Below are positions 45,752 through 55,967 of a stretch of DNA of 64,000 bases, in pieces. This stretch comes from Sphingobacterium sp. UBA4616 (GTDB lineage: Bacteria; Bacteroidota; Bacteroidia; Sphingobacteriales; Sphingobacteriaceae), in NCBI GenBank assembly GCA_002386525.1, contig DGIS01000013.1, positions 402,321-466,320 on the forward strand, written 5' to 3'. The notes under the pieces were generated by a model. That model had not been told where the DNA came from and did no database searches. It saw only the letters and a list, made by a program, of their open reading frames with translations. Numbering within the stretch: the stretch's first letter is position 1; every line of letters starts with the position of its first letter. A program made the translations under genes and the position numbers.

Positions 45752-48700
45752 ATGATAGTTCATATCCACAGTAATCGAACATTTTCAGTAGGCACGATGC
45801 TGAGCTGTCTCTTCCTTTGGACAGGTATCGCTACGGCACAGACTACAACAATACAGGGACGTGTCACCAATGCGACCGATCATACCGCCTTGGAAGGTGT
45901 AACGATCACCAATCTGAGTATGCCTGTTGCAGCACGGACAGACAAACAGGGAAATTTTAATATCAGAGCGAATGCAGGGGATAGGCTCAAAGTTTCGCTG
46001 CTGGGTTTTAAGACAGTCGAAATTGCTGTTCCATCAACTGGTAATCTCCAGATAGCTCTTAACGAAGAAAGTCAACAGATTGATGAAGTGGTAGTTACCG
46101 CGTTGGGTATCAAACGTCAAACCAGGGGGCTGACCTATGCGACACAACAACTGGATGGAAGTGCAGTCAATGATGCCCGCGACAACAGTGGCAACGTGCT
46201 GAGTAGTCTGACGGGTAAAGTCGCGGGTGCTGTGGTGACTACGGCGGCTACGGGACCCGGTGCTTCCGCCAAAGTGGTTTTGCGGGGCAACAAGTCCATC
46301 TCCGGTAATAACAACGCGCTCATCGTGGTGGATGGTGTACCTTATGATAATTCCAGTGCACAACAAGCTACCGGAACAACCTACAATTACGGGACGAGCG
46401 ATGGCGCCGCGAATATCAACCCGGACGATATAGAATCCATCAATGTGCTCAAAGGTCCTTCGGCTGCTGCACTATACGGAAGCAGGGCTGCAAATGGTGC
46501 CATACTGATTACAACTAAACAAGGTAAGGCTGGTCGGTATAGTATTGATTACAATGGTAGTGCATCCTTGGATCAGGTCAACTTGCTCAGTAAATTCCAG
46601 AATACCTACGGGCGGGGAAATGGAGGTGTCAGTGGTACGAATGTCGGTGAGAGCTGGGGACCACAAGGGCAAACCTATAAAAATAATGTCCGCGATTTCT
46701 TTGAAAATGCGAGTTCCTTCAACAATAGCATTAGCACCTATGGAGGGACGGAAAAGGTGCAGGGGTATGTTTCTTATACAAACAATAAAATTGGAGGTAT
46801 TATTCCCGGTAACGACTTGAAACGGAATAGCTTGAATCTTCGCATCAATACGGAACTGATCCCAAAACTAAAAACAGATGTAAAACTCAATTACGTTAAC
46901 CAGCAGATTGACAATCGCCCGCGTTTAGGCGATATGGGAATCCCAGTGGAAGTGTATGTGATGCCACGGGATATGGATAAGGCTGAACTTAAAGATTTTG
47001 AGGATATTGATCCGGTTACCGGTGAGCCGCGACGGAAGTACTGGTCCGGTTCTGCTGTATACGACAATCCTTATTGGAGTACCAACCGTACCTCGGTCAA
47101 TGAAGTACGCGATCGCATTACCGCATTGGGTTCGGCAACCTATCAGTTGACGGATTGGCTAAATGTAATGGGAAGGTTCAGTTATGATAAATACATTGAT
47201 AAGACAACCGGGGCATTCTACGCAGGTACTGTTTCTCTTGGCGATGTCCGCCCTGGAGGTAAATATTATGAAACACATGCGCGCTATCAGGAACGCAACT
47301 TTGATTTGTTGTTCAATGGAAATAATATACTTAACGAGGCGGTCAAAATTAGCTATAATGTTGGTGCAAGTTCCTTAAATCGGGAGTACAGTAGCTTTCA
47401 GAATATGGCCAACGGCCTGTCCGTACCAAATGAGTTTAGTCTAACGATGGCTACAACGCCAGAATTTCTACTGATCAATGGTTACCAACGACGTCTAAAT
47501 TCGGTCTATGGAAGTGCACAGCTGGCCTTTTTTAATCATACCTTTCTCGATATGACGGCACGAAACGACTGGACCTCAACCTTAAAATCTCCACACAGTT
47601 ATTTCTATCCCTCAATCGGCGTATCCACTATTTTCAATGAATGGCTCAAGTTGCCAGCCTGGATCAGTTATGGCAAGCTAAGGGCTTCCTATACGCAGGT
47701 CGGTAACGATGCGAATCCCTATCTGCTTCAACAATTGTATTCTTTTGGGCTCGGTGCGGGAAAAGGATTTATCTCTCGTTCACCAATAAAGGCAATCCCA
47801 GAATTGAAACCTGAGCTGACCAAATCCTATGAAGCGGGACTGGATATGAAATTCTTTGCCAACAGATTGGGGTTTGACTTGACGATGTACAAAAGTAATA
47901 CAGTTAATCAGCTTTTGTTTCTTGGATTGCCAATGGCAAGCGGTTTTAGCAGGCAATACATCAATGCGGGAAATATAGCAAATAAGGGAATTGAGGTCCA
48001 ATTAACTGCGTCGCCTATAAAAAAAGAAAATCTAGAATGGCAGACCACTTTCAGTTTTGCAGCCAATACCAATAAAGTGATTGAACTGCACGAGAGGACA
48101 AAACGAGCAACGATTACCGAAAGTACCAAATATGCCTCTGTTGTCGTCAATGAAGGGGAGAAATACGGGGATCTTTACGGTTATAAGTGGAAAAGGGATG
48201 CGGCGACAGGGAAATATGTGGTTGACGATAGCGGGTTGCCGGTGGTCGAAGCGAATCAAAAATTAGGCAATTTTAACCCTAAGGCCTTATTGGGCTGGTC
48301 AAATTCGGTCCGCTATAAGAATTTTACGATCAATGCCTTGATTGATACACGTATTGGTGGTGAGATCGTATCGGGTACCTCGGCTTATCTAGCGGCTTTC
48401 GGAGTAGCGGATTATACCACAGATTACCGGGAAGGGGGGCTGGTGCTGGATGCCGTGGACGCGAGTGGCGCAGCGAATACCAAGGATATCACAGCGCAGC
48501 AGCTTTGGACCCGTGTATCGCAGAACGGACGCGATGCCTGGGGAGAATTCTTTACCTATGATATGACCAATGTCCGCTTACGTGAACTATCTGTCAGTTA
48601 CAAATTTAACCTCAAAAATACCGCTGCGATCAAAGGTGCACAGCTCATGCTGACGGGCCGCAACTTATTTTTCTTTTATCGTGGAAAATCCAAATTGGAT

Positions 48701-48835
48701 ATTCCGGGAATAGGCAAAACAGACAACCCCATAGATCCTGAAGCAGCATTGGGAGCGGGTAATTTTCAGGGAATTGAAGTGGGCTTGCCGCCTACTGTCC
48801 GTTCCTTTGGACTGAATGTTAAGTTAACTTTTTAA
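45752..48835 (+). CDS. SusC/RagA-type TonB-dependent transporter (second of locus)
   Basis: 1027 residues. Signal peptide to about residue 29 (GIATAQ), carboxypeptidase-D-like domain (IQGRVTNATDHTALEGVTI), TonB-box region IDEVVVTALGIKRQTRGLTYATQQL, plug (GNVLSSLTGKVAGAVV, VLRGNKSISGNNNALIVVDGV, YGSRAANGAILITTKQG) and barrel ending in RSFGLNVKLTF. The ALGIKRQ... variant is the subtype usually paired with SusD-like_2 proteins, as is the case here. No STN domain. It heads a tightly packed operon running to nagA. Confidence 0.94.
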   Translation: MIVHIHSNRTFSVGTMLSCLFLWTGIATAQTTTIQGRVTNATDHTALEGVTITNLSMPVAARTDKQGNFNIRANAGDRLKVSLLGFKTVEIAVPSTGNLQIALNEESQQIDEVVVTALGIKRQTRGLTYATQQLDGSAVNDARDNSGNVLSSLTGKVAGAVVTTAATGPGASAKVVLRGNKSISGNNNALIVVDGVPYDNSSAQQATGTTYNYGTSDGAANINPDDIESINVLKGPSAAALYGSRAANGAILITTKQGKAGRYSIDYNGSASLDQVNLLSKFQNTYGRGNGGVSGTNVGESWGPQGQTYKNNVRDFFENASSFNNSISTYGGTEKVQGYVSYTNNKIGGIIPGNDLKRNSLNLRINTELIPKLKTDVKLNYVNQQIDNRPRLGDMGIPVEVYVMPRDMDKAELKDFEDIDPVTGEPRRKYWSGSAVYDNPYWSTNRTSVNEVRDRITALGSATYQLTDWLNVMGRFSYDKYIDKTTGAFYAGTVSLGDVRPGGKYYETHARYQERNFDLLFNGNNILNEAVKISYNVGASSLNREYSSFQNMANGLSVPNEFSLTMATTPEFLLINGYQRRLNSVYGSAQLAFFNHTFLDMTARNDWTSTLKSPHSYFYPSIGVSTIFNEWLKLPAWISYGKLRASYTQVGNDANPYLLQQLYSFGLGAGKGFISRSPIKAIPELKPELTKSYEAGLDMKFFANRLGFDLTMYKSNTVNQLLFLGLPMASGFSRQYINAGNIANKGIEVQLTASPIKKENLEWQTTFSFAANTNKVIELHERTKRATITESTKYASVVVNEGEKYGDLYGYKWKRDAATGKYVVDDSGLPVVEANQKLGNFNPKALLGWSNSVRYKNFTINALIDTRIGGEIVSGTSAYLAAFGVADYTTDYREGGLVLDAVDASGAANTKDITAQQLWTRVSQNGRDAWGEFFTYDMTNVRLRELSVSYKFNLKNTAAIKGAQLMLTGRNLFFFYRGKSKLDIPGIGKTDNPIDPEAALGAGNFQGIEVGLPPTVRSFGLNVKLTF

Positions 48836-48846
48836 ATCCTTGAACA

Positions 48847-50394
48847 ATGAAAAAAAGCACCCTCTTTACTTCGCTATTCGCACTAAGCTTGTTGTCCTGT
48901 ACCAATGACTTTCAGGATATCAATACCGATCCCAACAATATCACGGTGATCACACAGCGTGAATTACCCTTTATGTTTGCCAAGGCACAGTCTTCGGCTG
49001 CAATGAATAGATCTTTTTATCAAACAGTGCAAAATCTGGGGCCGGATCTATATGCCCAATATTTTGCACTCACTACGAATTCGTTTAGTACAGACCGTTA
49101 TCTGCTTACTCCGGATTGGCAGCGCCGGTTTTGGACAGTTATTTATGTCGATACCGCACCACAGCTCAAAAGCATTCTCGAAAATACAGAACCCAAATCA
49201 GGTGAGGCTGCATTGGCCAATATCATGTGGGTGTATGCCTTTCATCGGCTAACAGACCAATTTGGACCGATACCCTATTTCGGTGCTGCCGAGGCCAACG
49301 ACGTTATTCCTTATGACGCCATGGATAAGATCTATGCAGATTTCTTTGAAAAATTGACTACAGCGGTCGCCAATCTGAAGGCCTTACCAGCCGGAACGAA
49401 AATCTTTCAGGGATACGACCTGATCTTCGATGGAAACACCGAAAACTGGATCAGATTTGCTAATTCGCTCCGTTTGCGGTTGGCCTTGCGTATCGCCAAC
49501 GTGGATGCCAATCAAGCAAAAGTCGAAGCAGAAGCAGCTGTTGCTGCCGGTCTGATGTCTAGCAATACGCACAATGCCAGTATGCTCAAATCCCTTTCTG
49601 GAAATGATACCAATGGATTGGCGCAAGTTGCCGTATGGAACGAATTTTCAATGAGTTCCACTATTGCTTCATACCTAAAAGGCTATGCCGATCCGCGTTT
49701 AGGTATTTATTTTCAACCCAGTTATATTGGAAAGGCATTCAATAGCGTGCGAAATGGGGCTACGGCCACGGATTTAGGGAACGTACGTAATCAGTCAGGC
49801 TCCAATTCCAATGTGGGCACCTATTGGGTACGTTACAGTGGCGTGGCTATTGAAGGAAATTTTACCCAGAATTTCCATGTGATGTGTGCTGCTGAATCTT
49901 TTTTCTTACGCGCCGAAGGGGCGTTGAATGGCTGGAATATGGGCGGTGAGGCCAAGCAACTGTACGAGGAAGGCGTCAAAACGAGTATGGAACAATGGGG
50001 CGTTACAGATGCTACGCAGATCAGTAATTATATCGCATCAAACCATGTGCCTATCGCTCCTGACGATTATCATAATTCGCCGGCTGTAGCCAATATCCCC
50101 GTCAAATGGGCAACAAGCGTGGCCGAACAGCGTGAACAGATCGGCGTACAGAAGTGGTTGGCGATCTATCCCAATGGTATGGAGGCTTGGGCAGAATATA
50201 GGCGTACAGGATTCCCAAAAATGTATTCATTGATCCAGTCCGACAACGCAGACCTGCCTATTGGGACATTTATTAAAAGATTGCCTTATCCACTGACCGA
50301 GGCGACAGACAATCTGGTTGAACTGAGCAAAGGTCGTGCACTGCTTGGCGGTACAGACAATGCGGCAACCAAACTCTGGTGGGATGTGGACTAA
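48847..50394 (+). CDS. SusD-like_2 lipoprotein (second of locus)
   Basis: 515 residues. Lipobox LSLLSC (Cys18) followed by TNDFQDINTDPNNIT, the standard start of the SusD/RagB-like family 2 (PF12771). Further markers: NIMWVYAFHRLTDQFGPIPYFGA, WIRFANSLRLRLALRIANVD, RAEGALNGWNMGGEAKQLYEEGVKTSMEQWG and QKWLAIYPNGMEAWAEYRRTGFP, all typical. Surface lipoprotein that pairs with the SusC upstream (11-base gap). Confidence 0.93.
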   Translation: MKKSTLFTSLFALSLLSCTNDFQDINTDPNNITVITQRELPFMFAKAQSSAAMNRSFYQTVQNLGPDLYAQYFALTTNSFSTDRYLLTPDWQRRFWTVIYVDTAPQLKSILENTEPKSGEAALANIMWVYAFHRLTDQFGPIPYFGAAEANDVIPYDAMDKIYADFFEKLTTAVANLKALPAGTKIFQGYDLIFDGNTENWIRFANSLRLRLALRIANVDANQAKVEAEAAVAAGLMSSNTHNASMLKSLSGNDTNGLAQVAVWNEFSMSSTIASYLKGYADPRLGIYFQPSYIGKAFNSVRNGATATDLGNVRNQSGSNSNVGTYWVRYSGVAIEGNFTQNFHVMCAAESFFLRAEGALNGWNMGGEAKQLYEEGVKTSMEQWGVTDATQISNYIASNHVPIAPDDYHNSPAVANIPVKWATSVAEQREQIGVQKWLAIYPNGMEAWAEYRRTGFPKMYSLIQSDNADLPIGTFIKRLPYPLTEATDNLVELSKGRALLGGTDNAATKLWWDVD

Positions 50395-50409
50395 ATTGGG
50401 TAAATTACA

Positions 50410-52437
50410 ATGATAGACTTCAAGATCTGGTTAGTTTCTTTCGGTATTCTTATGGGATTAAATTCGAGCATTCAAGCACAACAACAACAAGCGGCCTTGC
50501 CCAGCGTATTGACCATACCTGCTGAAATAGACCCGATAAAGGTCATGGTGGAAGATCAGGCAGAACAACTTATCAGGGCTTTGGATTGCGAGAAAGCTGC
50601 AAATACGCAAGATATTGTTCAGTTGGTCAGAAAAAACCTAAAACTGGAAGGATATGCTATTCCGTCACTGGACATGCAGCTGATTTCGTCAATTGAGCAG
50701 GACAATTATACCATTCACAGCCTGATCTTTCAGAGCTTGCCTGGGCTGTATGTTCCCGCAAGCTTATATGTGCCAAAAGGCAAGGGACCGTTTCCAGCAA
50801 TACTCAATAGCCACGGACATTGGCCACCGGGGCGGCGAAGTGAGATTGTTCAGCGTACGGCTCATATGTTGGCATCCAACGGCTATGTATGTCTTTGTAT
50901 CGACGCCATGGGGTCGGGCGAGCGCGGACGTGGGCATCAGCATGAGTATCATGGAGCTAATCTTGGGTCGGCACTGCTCGATCTGGGGACACCTCTGATG
51001 GGTATACAGCTACTTGAAAACAGTCGTGCCATTGATCTGCTCTGTAGCTTACCTGAGGTAGATCCCGAAAGGATTGGGGCTACCGGGGCCAGTGGTGGTG
51101 GCAATCAGACGATGTGGCTCGCGGCTATGGATCCGCGGATCAAGGCCGCCGTTCCTGTCGTCAGCGTCGGAACTTTCCGCGCCTATATCATGAACAGCAA
51201 TTGTGTCTGCGAACTCCATCCCAATGGACTCCTGCATTTTGAAGAAGGACAACTGTTACAGGTAATGGCGCCTAGGGCAATTAAGATTATTTCGGCACTT
51301 AAAGATGGTAACGCTGCTTTCAACGCTCATCAGATGCTCAAGTCTTTTCGTATAGCCAAGGAAGCTTTTGCGCGGCAAGGGGTACCTGAACGGATCGATT
51401 ATGAGCTTTTTGATGAACCACATAGCTATACCACAGAAATGAATATAAGTATGATAAATTGGTTTGATGGGGCATTTGGTGTGATGCGCGAGAAAGGATT
51501 GCAGTTGGACAATGTGCTTCTCTTGGATACAAATGAGCTTGCAGTACTGAAACATGGGGTTAAGCAAGAGCTGATCCTCAGTATACCGGATTTTATCAGC
51601 CGTGAATTTAGTCGGACCGAATCACGGATTGCAACATCCACTCTGGATAAAGTGGATTACAAAAAACAACTGCGGGCATTACTTTATACAGGGGGTACCG
51701 ATAGTTTGCTGCGTGTTCAGACGTTGGAATCGCAACAGGGCTGGCAACGGGTTCTATTGGAGACATCGACGCGACAGCTGATTCCGTTATTGATAAGCCC
51801 TCCTCTTACCAACGCAAATACACTACATGTCTATTTCCCCTCGATTGGTAAGCAACAGGTCGCTATGCAGGAAATTGAGGCGCTTCGCAGTAAAGGTGAG
51901 GGAGTGGTGCTCATAGATCTCTTTGGGCTCGGTGAGCGCTCTTCAGCTACTGCTGATAAAATCGATGGAGCGTTACCGCGCTTTCATACACTTTCGCGCT
52001 CACTGCTCTGGATGGGTAGTAGCATGATGGGGATTTGGGCGTCTGAAATTGGGCTTGTCAATACTTATCTGCAACAAGAATATAAGTCCTGCAAGCAGCT
52101 CTTGATTGCAGATCGGGAGACGGCCATAGCAGCATTGATCAGCAATGTGCTGAATACCTCAGAACAGGAATTACTGCTTCGCGAGCTCCCCATCAGTTAT
52201 TTGCCGAGTGCAACGGGAGCGCTGGACAGCTACAATATGGCGATCCATATTCCCGGTATTCTCCATTGGGGCGATATTCCGATGCTGCTCGCGCTTAATG
52301 AGCAGCGAGTCATGATCGATGGACTCTACCAGTTGGACGGTAAGCCTTGCGAAATAGCGAACAAAGAGCAATTAAAAAACAAAGTGCAGCACTATAAGAA
52401 GCAATTAAAGAACCAAGGAACACTCCTTATCAATTAA
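50410..52437 (+). CDS. Exported two-domain alpha/beta hydrolase (esterase-like)
   Basis: 675 residues with a signal peptide ending about residue 23 (SSIQAQ). Residues 90-340 form an alpha/beta hydrolase of the acetyl-xylan-esterase/dienelactone-hydrolase type: PAILNSHGHWPPGRRSE, CIDAMGSGERGRGH, then nucleophile Ser228 in GATGASGGG, and a His in DEPHSYT near residue 338. Residues 440-660 look like a second copy of the fold: VLIDLFGLGERSS mirrors the first domain, but no GxSxG elbow is seen. It may remove O-acetyl or other ester groups so that the GH109-type enzyme can act. Between SusD (15-base gap) and the GH109-type gene (5-base gap). Confidence 0.75.
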   Translation: MIDFKIWLVSFGILMGLNSSIQAQQQQAALPSVLTIPAEIDPIKVMVEDQAEQLIRALDCEKAANTQDIVQLVRKNLKLEGYAIPSLDMQLISSIEQDNYTIHSLIFQSLPGLYVPASLYVPKGKGPFPAILNSHGHWPPGRRSEIVQRTAHMLASNGYVCLCIDAMGSGERGRGHQHEYHGANLGSALLDLGTPLMGIQLLENSRAIDLLCSLPEVDPERIGATGASGGGNQTMWLAAMDPRIKAAVPVVSVGTFRAYIMNSNCVCELHPNGLLHFEEGQLLQVMAPRAIKIISALKDGNAAFNAHQMLKSFRIAKEAFARQGVPERIDYELFDEPHSYTTEMNISMINWFDGAFGVMREKGLQLDNVLLLDTNELAVLKHGVKQELILSIPDFISREFSRTESRIATSTLDKVDYKKQLRALLYTGGTDSLLRVQTLESQQGWQRVLLETSTRQLIPLLISPPLTNANTLHVYFPSIGKQQVAMQEIEALRSKGEGVVLIDLFGLGERSSATADKIDGALPRFHTLSRSLLWMGSSMMGIWASEIGLVNTYLQQEYKSCKQLLIADRETAIAALISNVLNTSEQELLLRELPISYLPSATGALDSYNMAIHIPGILHWGDIPMLLALNEQRVMIDGLYQLDGKPCEIANKEQLKNKVQHYKKQLKNQGTLLIN

Positions 52438-52442
52438 ATATT

Positions 52443-53864
52443 ATGGGAACAAATCGAAGATCATTTTTAAAACTGTCCGGGCTAGCCGGAATTGGATTGA
52501 TGGCTGGCTGTGGACAGGAAAATAAGGCTTCAGCAAAGACACAGCTGGATCATATCCGGCTGGAAGCGTCAAAGAAATATACAGCTACATTTAATATGTC
52601 GGGCTACGCGGCCCCCAAAATACCAACCGTAAGGGTCGGTTTTATCGGTGTGGGCAATAGGGGATCTGCTGCAGTGGAACGTATGAGCCAGATTGAAGGT
52701 GTTGCGATCAACGGCATCTGTGATGTACGAGCCGAAAAGGCTGCCGAAGCAAAGGCAAGGATGAAATCAGCGGGTCACCGCGCGGAGCTATTTACAGAAA
52801 ATGCCGAACACTGGAAAAAGATGTGTGAACAGGAGGATTATGATCTGATCTATATTGCAACCCATTGGAAGTTGCATGCCGAGATGGCGATATATGCCAT
52901 GGAACACAGGAAGCATGTCGCTTTGGAGATTCCTGCAGCGACAACGGTGGAAGACTGCTGGCGACTGGTACAAACCTCCGAGAAGACCAAAAAGCATTGT
53001 GTTATGCTGGAAAATTGTTGCTACGATTATTTTGAACTGCTGACCTTAAATCTAGCTAGACAAGGTTTTTTTGGAGATATCGTCCACTGCGAAGGGGCTT
53101 ATATCCACGACATTCTGGAGAGTTTTTTTGATGCCGAAAAACGCTTTGATTTTTGGCGCTTAAAGGAAAATGCGACGCGCAACGGGAATCTTTATCCCAC
53201 CCACGGTCTGGGACCGATCTGCCAGATTCTGAAGGTCAACCGCGGTAATAAGATGGAGTATATGAGTTCGATGTCTTCAAAAGATTTTATGCTAGGGCAG
53301 AAAGCCAAAGAAATGGCTGCGACGGATAAGCAATTTGAGTCTTATATAGACAAACCCTTCCGGGGCAATATGAATATTTCCAATATCCTCACCAATAACG
53401 GCAGTACCATAATGTTACAGCATGATGTGAGTTCGCCACGGCCTTATTCACGTCTCCATCTGATTAGTGGTACTAAAGCCTTTGCGCAGAAATATCCTCT
53501 GCCCGGCAAAATCGCTGTTGGCCATGCCGATTTCCTGTCTGCCGAAGAGATGACCAAACTGGAAGAGCAATATACACCGGGTATTGTCAAAAAGATCGGC
53601 GAACTGGCCAAGCAGATCGGTGGCCATGGTGGCATGGATTTTATGATGGACTGGCGCCTGATCGATTGTTTACGCAATGGTTTACCGATGGACATAGATG
53701 TCTATGATGCCGCCAGCTGGAGCGTCATTGGCCCTTTAAGTGAATGGTCGGTCGCCAATGGTTCCCAGCCAATCGAGGTGCCTGATTTTACTGCTGGTCA
53801 TTGGAAAAATAATCAGGTACATGATATTGAGCTGGCGAGGGAAACGAGCACAATATCATCATAA
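52443..53864 (+). CDS. GH109-type Gfo/Idh/MocA enzyme, Tat lipoprotein
   Basis: 473 residues. The N-terminus has a twin-arginine signal (RRSFLK, residues 5-10) with a lipobox (AGC, Cys23), so it is exported folded with bound NAD and lipid-anchored. Rossmann motif GFIGVGNRG (66-74). [14 protein letters not shown] (162-175), [13 protein letters not shown] with Tyr194, and [15 protein letters not shown] with His254 are the catalytic blocks of GH109. GH109 enzymes cleave terminal alpha-N-acetylgalactosamine by an NAD-dependent redox-elimination mechanism. The following NagB/permease/NagA genes fit release of an N-acetyl-hexosamine. Other Gfo/Idh/MocA glycosidase or dehydrogenase specificities cannot be excluded. 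Confidence 0.82.
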   Translation: MGTNRRSFLKLSGLAGIGLMAGCGQENKASAKTQLDHIRLEASKKYTATFNMSGYAAPKIPTVRVGFIGVGNRGSAAVERMSQIEGVAINGICDVRAEKAAEAKARMKSAGHRAELFTENAEHWKKMCEQEDYDLIYIATHWKLHAEMAIYAMEHRKHVALEIPAATTVEDCWRLVQTSEKTKKHCVMLENCCYDYFELLTLNLARQGFFGDIVHCEGAYIHDILESFFDAEKRFDFWRLKENATRNGNLYPTHGLGPICQILKVNRGNKMEYMSSMSSKDFMLGQKAKEMAATDKQFESYIDKPFRGNMNISNILTNNGSTIMLQHDVSSPRPYSRLHLISGTKAFAQKYPLPGKIAVGHADFLSAEEMTKLEEQYTPGIVKKIGELAKQIGGHGGMDFMMDWRLIDCLRNGLPMDIDVYDAASWSVIGPLSEWSVANGSQPIEVPDFTAGHWKNNQVHDIELARETSTISS

Positions 53865-53902
53865 ACAAAACAGAACGAGAATATTATATTAAATCAAGAG
53901 AC

Positions 53903-54637
53903 GTGAACATCAAAACTTTTAACACCCGGTTAGAACTGGGACAACATGCAGGAGCTGCAGGAATTGAAGCTATTAATGCTGCCATTGCGGCGAGGGGAGA
54001 AGCCAACATTATTTTGGCAACCGGACAGAGCCAGTTCGAAACATTAGAAACGCTGGTGGCTAGTGATAATATCGACTGGAGCAAGGTGCGCATGTTCCAC
54101 CTCGATGAATATATTGGCATGCCAATTAGCCATAAAGCTAGCTTTCGGAATTACTTAACCGAGCGTTTCATCACGCAGGTGGCGACACTGAAGGAAGTGG
54201 TACTGATTAATGGTGAAGCGGATCCAGCTGCAGAATGTAGACGTCTGCACAACACGATTAAAGCACATCCCATCGATGTTGCCTTTGTGGGCATCGGAGA
54301 GAACGGCCATTTGGCTTTTAATGATCCTCCTGCTGATTTTGATGTAAAAGATGCTTATCTAATTGTCAATCTGGACGAGCAGTGTCGTCGTCAGCAGTTG
54401 GGAGAAGGATGGTTTGGCTCACTCGCCGAAGTGCCATTGCAAGCTATCAGTATGTCCATACAGCAGATTCTATCAGCTCAGAAAATAATTTGTGCGGTGC
54501 CGGATGAACGTAAAGCACTAGCTGTGAAAAATTGCCTTACGCAACCTGTTTCCAATTTGTATCCAGCGAGTATCCTGCAGCAGCATGCCGACTGCACCTG
54601 CTACCTGGACGCGGGATCTGCATCGCTTTTAAAATGA
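53903..54637 (+). CDS. nagB: NagB-family amino-sugar-phosphate deaminase (divergent)
   Basis: 244 residues, GTG start at 53903. Family blocks: [16 protein letters not shown] (phosphate loop), [10 protein letters not shown] with Asp68 (equivalent to E. coli Asp72), [16 protein letters not shown] with His136 (His143), and [16 protein letters not shown]. At the sites of E. coli Asp141 and Glu148 this protein has Asn134 and Asp141. It belongs to a variant group in which GxGENGH replaces GxGNDGH. It should convert glucosamine-6-phosphate (or galactosamine-6-phosphate) to ketose-6-phosphate plus ammonia; the substrate is less certain because of those changes. 38 bases after the GH109-type gene, 9 before the permease gene. 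Confidence 0.8.
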   Translation: MNIKTFNTRLELGQHAGAAGIEAINAAIAARGEANIILATGQSQFETLETLVASDNIDWSKVRMFHLDEYIGMPISHKASFRNYLTERFITQVATLKEVVLINGEADPAAECRRLHNTIKAHPIDVAFVGIGENGHLAFNDPPADFDVKDAYLIVNLDEQCRRQQLGEGWFGSLAEVPLQAISMSIQQILSAQKIICAVPDERKALAVKNCLTQPVSNLYPASILQQHADCTCYLDAGSASLLK

Positions 54638-54646
54638 CGGTATCTT

Positions 54647-55966
54647 ATGACAGCATCAGTACACGATAGGAAAACTACCTGGGTATCCATAGGCATTATT
54701 GGAACAATGTTTTTTATCTTTGGATTTGTATCCTGGATTAATGCCATTCTTATTCCATATTTTAAAATAGCCTGTGAACTGAGCAATTTTCAGTCATACC
54801 TTGTTGCTTTTGCATTTTATATCTCTTATCTGCTGATGTCGATGCCTTCATCGTATCTGCTCAAGAAAATAGGCTATAAAAATGGAATTATGGTAGGCTT
54901 TTGGATTATGGCCTTGGGGGCATTTTTATTTGTCCCTGCGGCCTATAACAGGGCCTATCCGATCTTTTTGATTGGTCTATTTACGTTGGGGAGTGGATTA
55001 GCCCTGTTACAGACAGTCGCCAATTTATACATTACCCTGATTGGTGAAAAGGAACGTGCAGCGCAACGGATTAGTATGATGGGCATTTGTAATAAGGGAG
55101 CAGGTATACTGGCACCCTTACTATTTTCTTATATTATTTTGCGCCCACAGGACAATGAGCTGTTTAAGCAACTTCCACAGATGACAGAAACGGCTCGTAC
55201 TTTGGCTTTGGATGAATTGATCTTACGCGTGGTTGGCCCGTATACTGTGGTTGGAATTATCTTACTATTGATCGGGTTGTTTGTTAAGTTTTCTGTTCTT
55301 CCCGAATTGGATCAACAACAAGATGGAGCTGGGAAAGACAGGGACGAAACCAAGAAAAGTATATTTCAATACCCACACCTTATTCTGGGTGCTGTGGCAA
55401 TATTCCTCCATGTGGGTACACAGGTTATCGCGATAGATACGATCATCAATTATGCAGGGGTGATGGGCCTATCCCTACTGGAAGCAAAAGCACTACCTTC
55501 TTATACGCTAACGGCAACAATATTAGGCTACCTATCGGGAATTATCTTGATTCCCAAAGTGTTCAGTCAACACAGTATGTTGCGTTTCAGCACAGTTCTT
55601 GGTCTGATTTTGTCTATCTTAGTTGTGTCGACTCATGGACATGTTGTCCTGTTTAATATGGATCTGGATATTTCGATCTGGTTTATTGTATTGATTGGGT
55701 TTCCTAACGCACTTATCTGGGCAGGCATATGGCCATTGGCGCTTGAAGGGCTCGGTCCATTGGCCAAACAAGGATCGGCACTATTAATTATGGGACTATG
55801 TGGCAATGCTTTACTTCCGCTCCTCTATGGGGTACTGGCCGATACGATCGATCCTAAATCAGCCTATTGGATATTGACGCCATGTTTTTTATACCTGTTA
55901 TTTTACGCCTTTAAAGGGTATCGGATTCAGACATGGTCAGGACAAACAAAAAAATCAACGAATTAA
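54647..55966 (+). CDS. FucP/NagP-type MFS sugar permease
   Basis: 439 residues, 12 membrane helices. FGFVSWINAILIPYFKIACELSNFQSYLVAFAFYISYLLMSMPSSYLLKKIGYKNGI, spread over residues 25-85, is characteristic of the fucose:proton symporter family, and GLALLQTVANLYITLIG (about 107-123) and SRINLAQ-like helix 8 fit as well. In Bacteroidota such permeases next to nagA and nagB import N-acetylglucosamine (NagP). Here it probably imports the GalNAc or GlcNAc released by the GH109-type enzyme. 1 base separates its stop from the NagA start. Confidence 0.88.
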   Translation: MTASVHDRKTTWVSIGIIGTMFFIFGFVSWINAILIPYFKIACELSNFQSYLVAFAFYISYLLMSMPSSYLLKKIGYKNGIMVGFWIMALGAFLFVPAAYNRAYPIFLIGLFTLGSGLALLQTVANLYITLIGEKERAAQRISMMGICNKGAGILAPLLFSYIILRPQDNELFKQLPQMTETARTLALDELILRVVGPYTVVGIILLLIGLFVKFSVLPELDQQQDGAGKDRDETKKSIFQYPHLILGAVAIFLHVGTQVIAIDTIINYAGVMGLSLLEAKALPSYTLTATILGYLSGIILIPKVFSQHSMLRFSTVLGLILSILVVSTHGHVVLFNMDLDISIWFIVLIGFPNALIWAGIWPLALEGLGPLAKQGSALLIMGLCGNALLPLLYGVLADTIDPKSAYWILTPCFLYLLFYAFKGYRIQTWSGQTKKSTN

Positions 55967-55967
55967 T

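Noticed and set aside
35144..48835. Idea that the second SusC/SusD pair is a recent duplicate of the first
   Set aside because: The SusC proteins differ in TonB-box region and plug, and the SusD proteins belong to different families (RagB/SusD versus SusD-like_2).
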